Assembly: GCA_034436045.1 (NCBI GenBank)
Contig: DAOTVZ010000231.1
Location: 1-28,612 of the forward strand
Direction of reading: 5' to 3'
Source: H111-94 sp034436045
GTDB lineage: Bacteria > Chloroflexota > Ktedonobacteria > Ktedonobacterales > Ktedonobacteraceae
Length of the DNA: 28,612 nucleotides
The notes beneath the pieces are model-generated. The model made no database searches. It saw only the letters and a program-made list of their open reading frames with translations, and was not told the DNA's origin. The position numbers were made by a program, and so were the translations under genes. This document shows, in pieces, positions 8,734 through 16,912 of this stretch (within the stretch, counting starts at the first letter, position 1; each line of letters begins with the position of its first letter).

Positions 8734-9258
8734 ATGGCTGGCTGGGAAGAAGAGCTGGCAAATATCCTGCACACATTAGGGGTAGAACAGGAACAACCTG
8801 CGCCACATCGCCGCCCACTGCGCAAACCAACACGGCATCACCCCGGATGGGATGAACAAATCGCCGAGGCCATCCATTGGGATGCCTTGCAAGAGAACGA
8901 CGACGATAGTGAAAAGAATGAGGATGAGGCGGAAGCGTGGCTGCTTGAAGAGCTGGAGGGGCTTGACGATATCGAGGAGATAGAGCGCGAAGCCGATAAT
9001 CTCTGGATGCAAGACCTTGAACTGATGCGCTACGAGGTCGATTCCATCGTTAGCCAGGTGGTTCGCCTGATGCAGAGTGGCGACCTGGATGCCTCCTTAA
9101 AAGAGGATGTGATGATCGTGCTGCGTGCGTTACGCCGCCGTTCCTCCGGCTCCCAGCAGGCCGCGAGAAGTGACGAAACCTATCTGGAATCTGCCTCGGC
9201 CTTGCTGCACTTCTGTCGCCTGGTGCTACAACTGAGCGATGTTGCTAACGAGGACTAA
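8734..9258 (+). CDS. Acidic hypothetical protein
   Basis: A 174-residue soluble protein that I do not recognise. The N-terminal part is basic and His/Pro-rich (HRRPLRKPTRHHPGWDEQ). It is followed by a strongly acidic helical stretch (about 50-90, with DDDSEKNEDEAEAWLLEELEG). The C-terminal half alternates charged and hydrophobic residues and is probably helical. There is no signal peptide or membrane segment. The ATG at 8734 has a perfect AGGAGG 6 bases upstream (8722-8727), which sets the start. The same frame is open back into the permease gene, but that extension has no ribosome site and overlaps a well-supported gene. A weak hairpin, TGCCA/TGGCA near 9270-9283, follows the stop. Its own promoter suggests it is a single-gene unit. 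Confidence 0.8.
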   Translation: MAGWEEELANILHTLGVEQEQPAPHRRPLRKPTRHHPGWDEQIAEAIHWDALQENDDDSEKNEDEAEAWLLEELEGLDDIEEIEREADNLWMQDLELMRYEVDSIVSQVVRLMQSGDLDASLKEDVMIVLRALRRRSSGSQQAARSDETYLESASALLHFCRLVLQLSDVANED

Positions 9259-9391
9259 AGCGGTTGCGCTGCCAGTTCTGGCACCATTGGCTGTTATTTC
9301 TCTTCTTCTGCATCGCGTGAGATAGATAGCGCTCGCGTTGATGCCGGTATCTTCTTGCGTTCCATGCCCTGTAATTCTGCACTCCAAAAAC

Positions 9392-9421
9392 TTGACACAG
9401 TAAGCGATTCCCTGCTATGCT
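9392..9421 (+). promoter_or_regulatory. Promoter of the argHG T-box leader
   Basis: A consensus TTGACA (9392-9397) and TATGCT (9416-9421) are separated by 18 bases. The expected transcript start near 9428-9430 lies about 35 bases before Stem I of the T-box. The 130 bp between the preceding gene and this promoter (9259-9391) hold nothing else recognisable. Confidence 0.75.
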
Positions 9422-9428
9422 ATGACTC

Positions 9429-9772
9429 AAAGAAAAAAGATGTTTTGCCGACCCGCGTTGAACGAACAGAGTATGGGAGTGACGCCCGACAGCGATCCGA
9501 TGCAGAGTGGAAGTTCGGAATGGTTCCGTCGCCCAGAACGCCTTCGTGAGCGGCTGGCCGAAGAAAGATCGTGGAACAGCAACGGTCAAGTAGGATCAGG
9601 TGGGTGGTTCCCACGCGGCGCAATAACCGCAAAGTGGCCTTTCTCCCCTTTTTGGGCACAGAGAAAGACAAGCAGGGTGGCACCACGGGTGTGTAGCGTC
9701 ATAGACAAATAGAAACATTGCAACCTACACTCTCGTCCCTTCAATGAATACGGAAGGGGCGGGGGCTTTTTT
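9429..9772 (+). promoter_or_regulatory. T-box riboswitch leader, probably arginine-specific, upstream of argH
   Basis: This leader should bind uncharged tRNA and let transcription continue into argHG when that amino acid is scarce. The T-box AGGGTGGCACCACG is at 9674-9687 and its partner TCGTCCCT at 9733-9740. Stem I can be drawn from CGAA (9463-9466) pairing with TTCG (9543-9546), then a specifier bubble with AGTA (9470-9473) on one side and GAA (9536-9538) on the other. Directly after GAA lies CGC (9539-9541), an arginine codon; shifting one base gives GCC (alanine). The acceptor bulge TGGC (9678-9681) requires a tRNA ending GCCA. Alanine tRNAs almost always end ACCA, so arginine is favoured, as is expected for arginine genes. 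The hairpin GTGGG/CCCAC (9600-9614) and the CTTTCTC/GAGAAAG stem (around 9640-9667) lie between Stem I and the T-box. Confidence 0.92.
9730..9772 (+). terminator. Regulated terminator of the argHG T-box
   Basis: CTCTCGTCCCTTC pairs with GAAGGGGCGGGGG (G-U pairs in the lower part) around the loop AATGAATACG and is followed by a run of seven T starting at 9767. The 5' arm shares TCCCT with the antiterminator, so the two structures exclude each other, as in known T-boxes. Confidence 0.88.
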
Positions 9773-9822
9773 TATGCCTCTCTCTTTCCCATCGATCTCA
9801 TTCACGTTGAAGGAGTTACCGG

Positions 9823-11211
9823 ATGACCAAGTTATGGCAAAAAGGCTACCAGGTCAATACGCTGGTTGAGCGCTACGAGGCCGCGCAGAATAGCCTGCTC
9901 GATCAACGCCTGATCCGCCATGATGTCTGGGGATCGCTGGCGCACGCAGCGATGTTACATAAGATTGGCATATTAAGCGATGATGAGTATATAGCGCTGA
10001 AAAACGCGCTTTGCAGCATTCTCACGCTGGAGCAGATGCAAGAATTTACCGTTCTGCCCTCTGATGAAGACGTGCATACCAGCGTTGAGAACTTTCTGAT
10101 ACAGCGCGCAGGCGCGGCGGGCAAGAAGATTCATACCGCGCGTTCGCGCAACGATCAGGTTCTGGTGGATTTGCGCCTCTATGGCAAGGAGCAGTTACAC
10201 GAGATTGGGGCCTCGCTCTGCCATCTTGTGAAAGCGCTGCTCGATTTTGCGCAGACGCATGCCTGGATACCTATGCCCGGCTACACGCACATGCGGCGCG
10301 GTATGCTCTCCTCAGTCGGTCTGTGGGCCGCCAGCTTCGCCGAGTCTCTGCTTGACGATGAGCAACTGCTCTCCACCGCTTACCGGCTTAATGACCAGTC
10401 CCCGCTCGGTTCGGCGGCGGGCTACGGCGTGCCATTGCCGATTGACCGCCAGTATACCGCTGATCTGCTGGGCTTTGCCGAGGTACAGAACAACGTATTA
10501 TACGTGCAGAACTCGCGTGGCAAGATCGAGGCGGCCATTGTGCAGGCGCTATCACAGATCATGCTCGACCTCAGCAAGTTCGCGCAGGATATGCTGCTCT
10601 TCACGACCGCCGAATATGACTTCTTCCAGGTGCCGCAGGAACTTTGCACCGGCAGCAGCATTATGCCGCAGAAACGCAACCTCGATATCATGGAACTGGT
10701 ACGCGCGCGCACACAGACGATGCTCTCGCTGCAACAGCAGATTCTCGGCATCGTAAGCGGCCTGCCTTCCGGCTACAACATGGATTATCAAGAAACCAAG
10801 CGGCCATTTATGGAGAGCCTGGACCTGGCGCAAGAGAGCCTGGACATCTGCACGCTGGTGGTGCAGCACCTCTCGGTCAATGTGGAGAAGCTGGTTGCGG
10901 CCTGTACCTTTGAACTTTTTGCCGCCGACCGTGCCTACACGCTGGCGCAGGAGGCCAACATGCCATTCCGCGACGCCTACCGCATCGTCGGCGCGGAGGT
11001 CACGGCGCAGCTTGACCGTCATCTCCCCTTGCCGGTCGAGAGTCAGGCTCAACTGGTGGAGCGCCTCAAAGCGCGTATGCACCTGGGAGCCTCTGGCAAT
11101 CTCGGTCTGAGCCAGGACTACGCACGCCTCGCAGCGACGCAGGCTTTGTGGCAAGAGCGCGCAGATAGCTTTAAGCAAGCCATTCAACAATTGACGGGTG
11201 AAAAATTATAA
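9823..11211 (+). CDS. argH: Argininosuccinate lyase
   Basis: This enzyme splits argininosuccinate into arginine and fumarate, the last step of arginine synthesis, in the cytoplasm as a homotetramer. The 462-residue length is normal for the family. The fumarase/aspartase superfamily signature GSSIMPQKRNLD lies at about residues 277-288 and contains the catalytic Ser loop. The upstream conserved region IHTARSRNDQV (about 102-112) and PLGSAAGYGVPLPIDR are also present. AAGGAG at 9810-9815 is 7 bases before the ATG. The gene is the first of a two-gene operon behind a T-box leader, so its expression should rise when the sensed tRNA is uncharged. argG follows after 14 bp, reversing the common argG-argH order. 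No other arg gene is in the window. Confidence 0.97.
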   Translation: MTKLWQKGYQVNTLVERYEAAQNSLLDQRLIRHDVWGSLAHAAMLHKIGILSDDEYIALKNALCSILTLEQMQEFTVLPSDEDVHTSVENFLIQRAGAAGKKIHTARSRNDQVLVDLRLYGKEQLHEIGASLCHLVKALLDFAQTHAWIPMPGYTHMRRGMLSSVGLWAASFAESLLDDEQLLSTAYRLNDQSPLGSAAGYGVPLPIDRQYTADLLGFAEVQNNVLYVQNSRGKIEAAIVQALSQIMLDLSKFAQDMLLFTTAEYDFFQVPQELCTGSSIMPQKRNLDIMELVRARTQTMLSLQQQILGIVSGLPSGYNMDYQETKRPFMESLDLAQESLDICTLVVQHLSVNVEKLVAACTFELFAADRAYTLAQEANMPFRDAYRIVGAEVTAQLDRHLPLPVESQAQLVERLKARMHLGASGNLGLSQDYARLAATQALWQERADSFKQAIQQLTGEKL

Positions 11212-11225
11212 AAGGAGCATCAGAC

Positions 11226-12488
11226 ATGGCAACAGTAGTACTCGCCTATTCGGGCGGCCTGGATACATCGGTAGCGATTCGCTGGATTAAAGAGAAATAC
11301 GACCTGGATGTTATTGCCTTGACGATTGACGTGGGCAATGACCGCGACCTGGAAGCGATTGCCGAGCGCGCGCGCAAGATTGGCGCGGTGAAGGCGCTGG
11401 TCGTGGACGGGCGCGCCGACTTCGTGCGCTATTTCGTCTGGCCCGCTCTGCAAGCAGGTGCAATCTACGAGGGGCAATATCCCCTGGCAACGGCGCTGGC
11501 CCGTCCGTTGATCGCGCGCCTGCTGGTCGAGGTGGCGCGGGCCGAGGGTGCCGTAGCCGTCGCGCACGGCTGCACGGGTAAGGGCAACGACCAGGTGCGT
11601 TTCGATGTATCAATCAACACACTGGCCCCCGACCTCAAGATTATCGCGCCCGTGCGCGAATGGAGCATGACGCGCGACAACGAGATTGCCTACGCCGCCG
11701 AGCGCGGTATTCCGGTGCCTGTGACCAACGCCAGCCCCTATTCGGTCGATCAAAACCTGTGGGGCCGCAGCATCGAGTGTGGCGTGCTGGAAGACCCCTG
11801 GGCCGAGCCGCCCGAAGAGGTCTATAGCTGGACGACCAATCCCGACACTGCAACGGCTGAGCCTGCTTATGTGGAGATCACCTTCCAGCATGGTATTCCT
11901 ATTGCGCTCGACGGTGAGGAGATCGACGGCGTGGCGCTGGTAGAGATGCTAAATAAGCTCGCGGGCGAGCATGGTATCGGACGCATCGACCATATCGAGG
12001 ATCGCCTGGTCGGCATCAAGTCGCGTGAGATTTACGAAGCCCCTGCTGCTACTGTATTGCACACGGCGCACAGCGCGCTGGAGAGCCTGACGTTGAGCCG
12101 CGACCAACTGCGCTTTAAGACCATCGTGGCCGAGGAGTACGCGCGCCTGATCTACAATGGGCAGTGGTACAGCGCCCTTCATCAAGACCTGGCTTCGTAT
12201 GTGCAGAGTACGCAGCGCTTTGTGAGTGGTACTGTGCGCCTCAAGCTTTCGCGCGGGCATTGCGCCGTTGTCGGTCGCAAGTCAGAGCATTCGCTGTACA
12301 GTCACGGCCTGGCGACCTATGATAGTGGCGATCAGTTTGACCATAACGCCGCCTTGGGCTTCATTAAATTGTGGGCCTTGCCACTCAGCACGCAAGCGCA
12401 GGCGCAGTTGCTGCCCTCGCTGGGTGTCGAAGGCAATTTGCTCAATCACGGCAAGCTGTACCAGCTTGAACAGGGCAAGAAAGAGTAA
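11226..12488 (+). CDS. argG: Argininosuccinate synthase
   Basis: This enzyme joins citrulline and aspartate using ATP to make argininosuccinate, the substrate of the ArgH encoded just upstream. The 420-residue protein begins with the N-type ATP pyrophosphatase loop AYSGGLDTSVA (about residues 6-16). It carries further conserved stretches such as HGCTGKGNDQVRFD, WSMTRDNEIAYAAERGIPVP, PYSVDQNLWGRSIE and GRKSEHSLYS. AAAAGGAG lies a few bases before the ATG, and the gap to argH is 14 bp, so the two are co-transcribed from the T-box leader. A convergent terminator hairpin follows. Confidence 0.97.
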   Translation: MATVVLAYSGGLDTSVAIRWIKEKYDLDVIALTIDVGNDRDLEAIAERARKIGAVKALVVDGRADFVRYFVWPALQAGAIYEGQYPLATALARPLIARLLVEVARAEGAVAVAHGCTGKGNDQVRFDVSINTLAPDLKIIAPVREWSMTRDNEIAYAAERGIPVPVTNASPYSVDQNLWGRSIECGVLEDPWAEPPEEVYSWTTNPDTATAEPAYVEITFQHGIPIALDGEEIDGVALVEMLNKLAGEHGIGRIDHIEDRLVGIKSREIYEAPAATVLHTAHSALESLTLSRDQLRFKTIVAEEYARLIYNGQWYSALHQDLASYVQSTQRFVSGTVRLKLSRGHCAVVGRKSEHSLYSHGLATYDSGDQFDHNAALGFIKLWALPLSTQAQAQLLPSLGVEGNLLNHGKLYQLEQGKKE

Positions 12489-12555
12489 TAAAAGGGGTAC
12501 CCTTACATGAGATGGACTGAGGCCCTTTGTGGTTTTCAGGCCCGTCGATGTTGAG

Positions 12556-12611
12556 GCACAGGCAAAACGGCCAACGTCCGCCCAGCTATAGCTTGACCGT
12601 TTTGCCTGTGC
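12556..12611. terminator. Convergent terminator hairpin between argG and apt
   Basis: Positions 12556-12570 and 12597-12611 are perfect 15-bp reverse complements (GCACAGGCAAAACGG and its complement) with a 26-base loop that contains the palindrome AGCTATAGCT. The right arm abuts the apt stop codon on the minus strand. The four-base A/T runs within the arms are short, so termination strength is uncertain, but the position between convergent genes fits. Confidence 0.65.
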
Positions 12612-13145
12612 TTAATATTTGATCAGGGCGAAAACGTCGTGGCCTTTGAAATGGTCGCGCCCTCTGAGGAAGGTTAGCTCGACCAGGAAGGCGATGCCGG
12701 CGATCTGACCGCCCAGTTTCTCGACCAACTCGATGGCGGCGGAGACGGTGCCGCCGGTTGCCAGCAGATCATCGACGACCAGCACACGTTCACCGGGAAT
12801 GATAGCGTCGGTGTGAATCTCGACGACATTGGTACCATATTCCAGCGCGTACTCCACATTGACCGTCTTGTAGGGCAGTTTGCCGAACTTGCGCACAGGC
12901 ACGAAGCCGCAGTTAAGCATATAGGCCAGCGGCGCGCCAAAGATGAAGCCGCGCGACTCCACGCCGACAACCTTCTGGATGCCAGCGCCAGCGTAGTGGG
13001 CTGCAAGTTGGTCGATGGCGGCATGGAAGGCTGGACCGTTTTGTAACAGCGGTGTGATGTCCTTGAACAGAACACCTTTCTGGGGGAAGTCGGGAATGTC
13101 CCTGATCCAGTCTTCCAGGCGCAATGATTCAGTTGGTAACGACAT
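12612..13145 (-). CDS. apt: Adenine phosphoribosyltransferase
   Basis: This purine-salvage enzyme converts adenine and PRPP into AMP and pyrophosphate in the cytoplasm. The 177-residue length is typical. The family features are IRDIPDFPQKGVLFKDITPLL near the N-terminus, GVESRGFIFGAPLA, RKFGKLP, and the PRPP-binding VLVVDDLLATGGT at about residues 122-134. AGGAGAG lies upstream of the ATG. The upstream 55 bp lead into a large repeat array, so the promoter is either short or inside the array; none was clear. The gene converges with argG and shares the terminator hairpin with it. Confidence 0.95.
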   Translation of the reverse strand: MSLPTESLRLEDWIRDIPDFPQKGVLFKDITPLLQNGPAFHAAIDQLAAHYAGAGIQKVVGVESRGFIFGAPLAYMLNCGFVPVRKFGKLPYKTVNVEYALEYGTNVVEIHTDAIIPGERVLVVDDLLATGGTVSAAIELVEKLGGQIAGIAFLVELTFLRGRDHFKGHDVFALIKY

Positions 13146-13200
13146 GGCTTACTCTCTCCTCACCTTCAAAAATAGCTCCCTTGTAGAGGGGCGCGATACA

Positions 13201-13570
13201 ACGAAAATTGTCGGCCAGGATCACGCCGTAGGGGCGTGATTCATCACGCCCTTTGCCCATCGAGCCGCTTCTGGGGAGTGATGAATCACGCTCTTCTCGT
13301 TCGTCGAGCCGCTCCTGGAGTGTGATGAATCACGCCCCTACGACAGCATAAACGAAAATTGTCGGCCAGGATCACGCCGTAGGGGCGTGATAAATCACGC
13401 CCTTGCCTGCCCATTGAGCCGTTTCTGGGGCGTGATAAATCACGCCCTTGCCTGCCCATCGAGCCGTTCCCAGGGCGTGATGAATCACGCCCCTACGACG
13501 GCATAAACGAAAATTGTCGGCCAGGATCACCCCGTAGGGGCGTGATGAATCACGCCCCTACGACAGTATA
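13201..13570. repeat. Palindromic repeat array, three higher-order units (GTGATgAATCAC core)
   Basis: A 27-bp lead sequence starting ACGAAAATTGTCGGCCAGG occurs at 13201, 13352 and 13507, giving units of about 151 and 155 bp. Each lead is followed by an element that opens with GTAGGGGCGTGAT and closes with ATCACGCCCCTAC: 13228-13341, 13379-13496 and 13534-13561. The first two elements each hold three palindromes (GGGCGTGATGAATCACGCCC type) separated by spacers with GAGCCG(C/T)T. The third is just one perfect 28-bp palindrome. The array fills most of the 537 bp between mscL and apt. No coding sequence is seen there. Confidence 0.93.
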
Positions 13571-13573
13571 ATT

Positions 13574-13602
13574 GTACGACGCCCCGACTCGTTGCGTCGT
13601 AC
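13574..13602. other. Inverted repeat downstream of mscL
   Basis: GTACGACGC (13574-13582) and GCGTCGTAC (13594-13602) are perfect 9-bp arms around an 11-base loop, flanked by AT-rich sequence. It lies 80 bp beyond the mscL stop on the minus strand and could be its terminator, but there is no clear U-run. Confidence 0.45.
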
Positions 13603-13682
13603 CATATAATCTAAGTTGTGTTTCCGTCTGAGTATACGCCGCCCGAAGAGGAAGGCGCAAGTTCAACGGTACCTATCTATAA

Positions 13683-14180
13683 TTATTGTGCCGGTGTCTG
13701 CTGCTCGACAGGTTGCACTGGTGAGGTACAGAAGCCACAGCGCGTCGCCGCCAGTGGAATTTCATTCAAACAGTATGGGCACGGATGCGTCGTCGGTGGC
13801 GCAGCTTTGTGGGGCATAAAGCGCGCCGTCAATGTATTGACCGGTTTGACGACAAAGAAATAGACCACAGCCGCCGTGATGAGAAAGCTGATCAGCGTGT
13901 TGATGAAAGCCCCGAATTGGAATTTATTGCCATTTACTGTGGCTGCCAGTGCGGGAAAATTGTGAATGCCAAAGAGACCAATCAGCGGGGTGATAAAATC
14001 GGTGACGAAGCCGTTGACCAGTCCTGTGAAAGCGGCACCGATGACGATGCCGACGGCCAGATCAACGACGTTGCCGCGCAAAATAAACTTCTGGAAATCG
14101 CCCAGGGTGCCGATGGCGCTACGCCAGCCGCGCTGGCCCAGGTTCTTGCCTACATTGCCCATCTCTTGCAAATTTGCCAT
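13683..14180 (-). CDS. mscL: Large-conductance mechanosensitive channel with C-terminal zinc ribbon
   Basis: MscL opens under membrane tension and releases small solutes during osmotic downshock. In the 165-residue protein the family core FQKFILRGNVVDLAVGIVIG starts at about residue 28 and leads into the first helix, followed by TGLVNGFVTDFITPLIGLFG. The second membrane helix (LISFLITAAVVYFFVVKPVN) is near 105-125. Unlike the short E. coli protein, the tail carries CPYC-x10-CGFC at about residues 137-154, a four-cysteine zinc-ribbon pattern, then a Pro/Gln-rich end. The pore region is intact, so channel function is very likely. The role of the ribbon on the cytoplasmic tail is unknown. AGAGGAG lies shortly before the ATG. 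The gene sits between mutS2 and apt, all on the minus strand. Confidence 0.95.
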   Translation of the reverse strand: MANLQEMGNVGKNLGQRGWRSAIGTLGDFQKFILRGNVVDLAVGIVIGAAFTGLVNGFVTDFITPLIGLFGIHNFPALAATVNGNKFQFGAFINTLISFLITAAVVYFFVVKPVNTLTARFMPHKAAPPTTHPCPYCLNEIPLAATRCGFCTSPVQPVEQQTPAQ

Positions 14181-14223
14181 AGATAATAACTCCTCTACTT
14201 AATCGTGGGGTAAACATAATCAC

Positions 14224-14254
14224 GGTAGGCGCGTCTCCGAAAACGCAACCTACC
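14224..14254. other. Imperfect hairpin in the mscL leader
   Basis: GGTAGG..GCGT and ACGC..CCTACC form a 6+4 bp stem with a small internal loop. It lies 44-74 bases before mscL on the minus strand. It may be a leader structure or part of the termination of mutS2. No U-run follows. Confidence 0.35.
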
Positions 14255-14320
14255 GGTATCAACGGATGAGGAAGAAAAATTTATACAATCTGCTTGCTGT
14301 CTCACTTGCTTTAAGGCGGT

Positions 14321-14339
14321 GCGCTCTCCCCTTGAGCGC
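14321..14339. other. Small hairpin just after the mutS2 stop
   Basis: GCGCTC and GAGCGC are perfect 6-bp arms with a 7-base loop, 15 bases past the mutS2 stop on the minus strand. Without a U-run it is only a weak terminator candidate. Confidence 0.35.
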
Positions 14340-14353
14340 CTTGTCCGTCAGAA

Positions 14354-16795
14354 CTAGGCGCTCAGCTTCACTACGGTAACACCGTCACCGCCCTCATTGG
14401 CCGGGGCGGGCGCGAAAGATTTAACGAGGGGATGGTGCGTAAGCTGTTCGCGGATGGCAGCGCGTAAGGCCCCCGTACCCTTGCCATGCAGGATGCGCAC
14501 CGAGCCGACACCGGCCAGCGCCGCGTTGTTCAGGTAGGCTTCTAGTTCCTCCAGAGCAGGTTCGACGCGCCAGCCGCGCATGTCGAGTTGCAAAGGTACC
14601 TCCGGGCGCTCCTCGTAGTTCGGCCTGACGATGCTGGGCGTGGTGTAGTCCTCTCTCGCCGCTTTGCGTCTGCTGATACGTTCGATATTATCGACATTGA
14701 CGCGGAAGCGCATCGCGCCCATCTGCACCTCGGCCTCGCTGCGGTCGGCGGAGAGGCCGAGCAATTCGGCATTTTGTCCGAAACTCAACACGCGCACGGT
14801 GTCACCAATCTGCAAAGGCCCCTCAAGCTTCTCCTCGGCAGGTTCAGGCTTGCTGCGCGGTTTGGATGGCTCTGGAATGGCGGCTACCTTTTCCTCCAAG
14901 TTGCGCGTCACCTGACGCGCCTTTGCCACGCTATCGCGCGTCATGGCTTTGCCGACATCGATCTTCACCTTTGCCAGCGCCACCTGCACCTCTTCCAGTT
15001 CGCGCCGGGCCTGTGCGCGCGCCTCGTTCAAAATGCGCACACGCTGCTCTTCGAGCTTGTAGCGTTCCTCCTCAAGCTGTTTGCGCAGATGCTCGACCTC
15101 TGCGCGCTCCATGCTGAGATGGAAGCGCTCGTCCTCAACCGCCTTGCGCTCGGATTGCAGTTCCTCCAGCAGGTTCTCCATGCGTACACCCGCGCTACCC
15201 AGGAACTCGCGCGCTCGATTGACAATGCTTTCATCCAGGCCCAGGCGTGTGGCGATGGCCAGCGCATTGCTGCGTCCCGGCAGACCAATGCTGAGCTTGT
15301 AGGTCGGCGAAAGCGTCTCTATGTCAAATTCGACTGAGGCGTTAGTCGCCCCGGCCTGCTCATGTGCAAAGGCTTTAAGTTCGGAATAGTGCGTGGTGGC
15401 CACCGTCGTCACGTGCTTTTCCAGCAGGTAGGTCAGGATAGCGCGCGCCAGCGCCGAACCCTCGCTGGGGTCGGTACCAGCGCCCAACTCGTCGAACAGC
15501 ACCAGAAAGCGCGACCGTCCGTCATGCTTTTGCTTGAGCGTCTCTGAGAGCCGCCCGCGTATAGCGGGTGTATGCTCCTGCTGCTCCTGTTCCACGCGCC
15601 GCAACACCTCGATGATGCGTGTCATGTGTGATGAGAAGGTGCTGAGGCTCTGCTCCACGCTCTGCTCGTCACCGATGTCGGCAAAGACATCCGCGAAGAT
15701 GGCGATCTCGGAGTCGGCGTCGGCGGGAATGTGCAGACCCGCCTGTGCCATCAGTGTGAGCAGGCCGACCGTCTTGAGTGCCACGCTCTTGCCGCCCGTG
15801 TTCGGACCGGTGATAACGACCATATAGAAGTCGCGTCCTATACGGAAGTTGATCGGCACAACGCGCCCCGTCAACAGGGGATGACGAGCATTGCGCAGCA
15901 TAATATGGCCCTCTTCGTTCAGGTGCGGCTCGCTGGCGCGCGTCATGCGTCCATAACGCGCTTTTGCCAGGTGCAGATCAAACTCGGCCAGCAGTTCTAC
16001 CGCCAGCTTGAGCGCCTCCGCCTCTTTGCCGATCTCCGCCGAGAGCGCGCGCAAGATACGTTCGATTTCCTGCCGCTCCTCGGCCTGTAACTCGCGGATG
16101 CGATTGTTTAGCTCGACCACCACCATCGGTTCGACAAAGACGGTCGCGCCGCTAGAGGATTGGTCATGAACGATGCCGCGTACCTGGCTGCGGCTCTCGG
16201 CCTTGACCGGAATAACGTAGCGGTCATTGCGAATGGTGATGATCGGCTCTTGCAGCGCGTGGCTAAATTCGTTGACGAGCGTGCGCAGGCGTTCCTGCAA
16301 ACGCTGATTGGCCCCGCGAATGTCGAAGCGGATCTTACGCAGCGTCGGACTGGCCGTGTCCAGCACCTCACCCTCCTCGCTGACCGTCTCCTCAATGCGC
16401 TGCGCGATACGCGGTCGCTGCGGAATATTGCAGCCAAGCTCGTGCAGCAGCGGAAATTCCTCGGCGTCCAGCTTTTCCAGCGTGTGGGCAACGTAGAGCG
16501 AGCTGCGCACTGTTGCCAATATTTCCAGCAGATCACTGGGAGCCAGCACGCCATCACGAGCAGCACGGGCCAGCAGGGGGCGGATGTCATGCGCGCCACG
16601 CACCCCCACGTCGGCGTGCAAGTCGATCAGGCGTGAGGCTTCGGTCGTGTAGGCAAGGCGGCGGCGCACCTCGTCGATGGCAGGGCTTGGCTCCAGCGCC
16701 AGCACCAGTTCTTTACTGGCGGAAAAGGCCGCCTCAGACGCCACCTTTGCCAGAATTTTTGGATATTCTAATGTTGTTAAACTTTTCTCGTGCAT
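14354..16795 (-). CDS. mutS2: MutS2 family ATPase/endonuclease
   Basis: MutS2 proteins act on recombination intermediates or on collided ribosomes, depending on the species; they do not do classical mismatch repair. The 813-residue chain starts with the family's MHEKSLTTLEYPKILAKVA. It has Walker A GPNTGGKS near residue 329, Walker B VLFDELGAGTDPSEG near 430-445, a long charged coiled coil (about 530-620), and a C-terminal Smr domain (about 727-813). The Smr motif is LDMRG rather than the usual LDLRG, and HGKGTG is present, so nuclease function is plausible. The ATG at 16795 is chosen because it matches the family N-terminus. An in-frame TTG at 16822 would add 9 residues. Neither has a strong ribosome site; AGAGGA lies 14 bases before the ATG. 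A repeat array lies upstream. Confidence 0.95.
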   Translation of the reverse strand: MHEKSLTTLEYPKILAKVASEAAFSASKELVLALEPSPAIDEVRRRLAYTTEASRLIDLHADVGVRGAHDIRPLLARAARDGVLAPSDLLEILATVRSSLYVAHTLEKLDAEEFPLLHELGCNIPQRPRIAQRIEETVSEEGEVLDTASPTLRKIRFDIRGANQRLQERLRTLVNEFSHALQEPIITIRNDRYVIPVKAESRSQVRGIVHDQSSSGATVFVEPMVVVELNNRIRELQAEERQEIERILRALSAEIGKEAEALKLAVELLAEFDLHLAKARYGRMTRASEPHLNEEGHIMLRNARHPLLTGRVVPINFRIGRDFYMVVITGPNTGGKSVALKTVGLLTLMAQAGLHIPADADSEIAIFADVFADIGDEQSVEQSLSTFSSHMTRIIEVLRRVEQEQQEHTPAIRGRLSETLKQKHDGRSRFLVLFDELGAGTDPSEGSALARAILTYLLEKHVTTVATTHYSELKAFAHEQAGATNASVEFDIETLSPTYKLSIGLPGRSNALAIATRLGLDESIVNRAREFLGSAGVRMENLLEELQSERKAVEDERFHLSMERAEVEHLRKQLEEERYKLEEQRVRILNEARAQARRELEEVQVALAKVKIDVGKAMTRDSVAKARQVTRNLEEKVAAIPEPSKPRSKPEPAEEKLEGPLQIGDTVRVLSFGQNAELLGLSADRSEAEVQMGAMRFRVNVDNIERISRRKAAREDYTTPSIVRPNYEERPEVPLQLDMRGWRVEPALEELEAYLNNAALAGVGSVRILHGKGTGALRAAIREQLTHHPLVKSFAPAPANEGGDGVTVVKLSA

Positions 16796-16912
16796 ACTCT
16801 TGTGATAAGTCCTCTGCAACAACGCCCCACGTGGGGGAGAGCGTCATAAAAAATGGTGATAATCAGACCAGCTTGCCTCTGTAAGAGAGCGTATCTAAGA
16901 TTTTAATACGCC

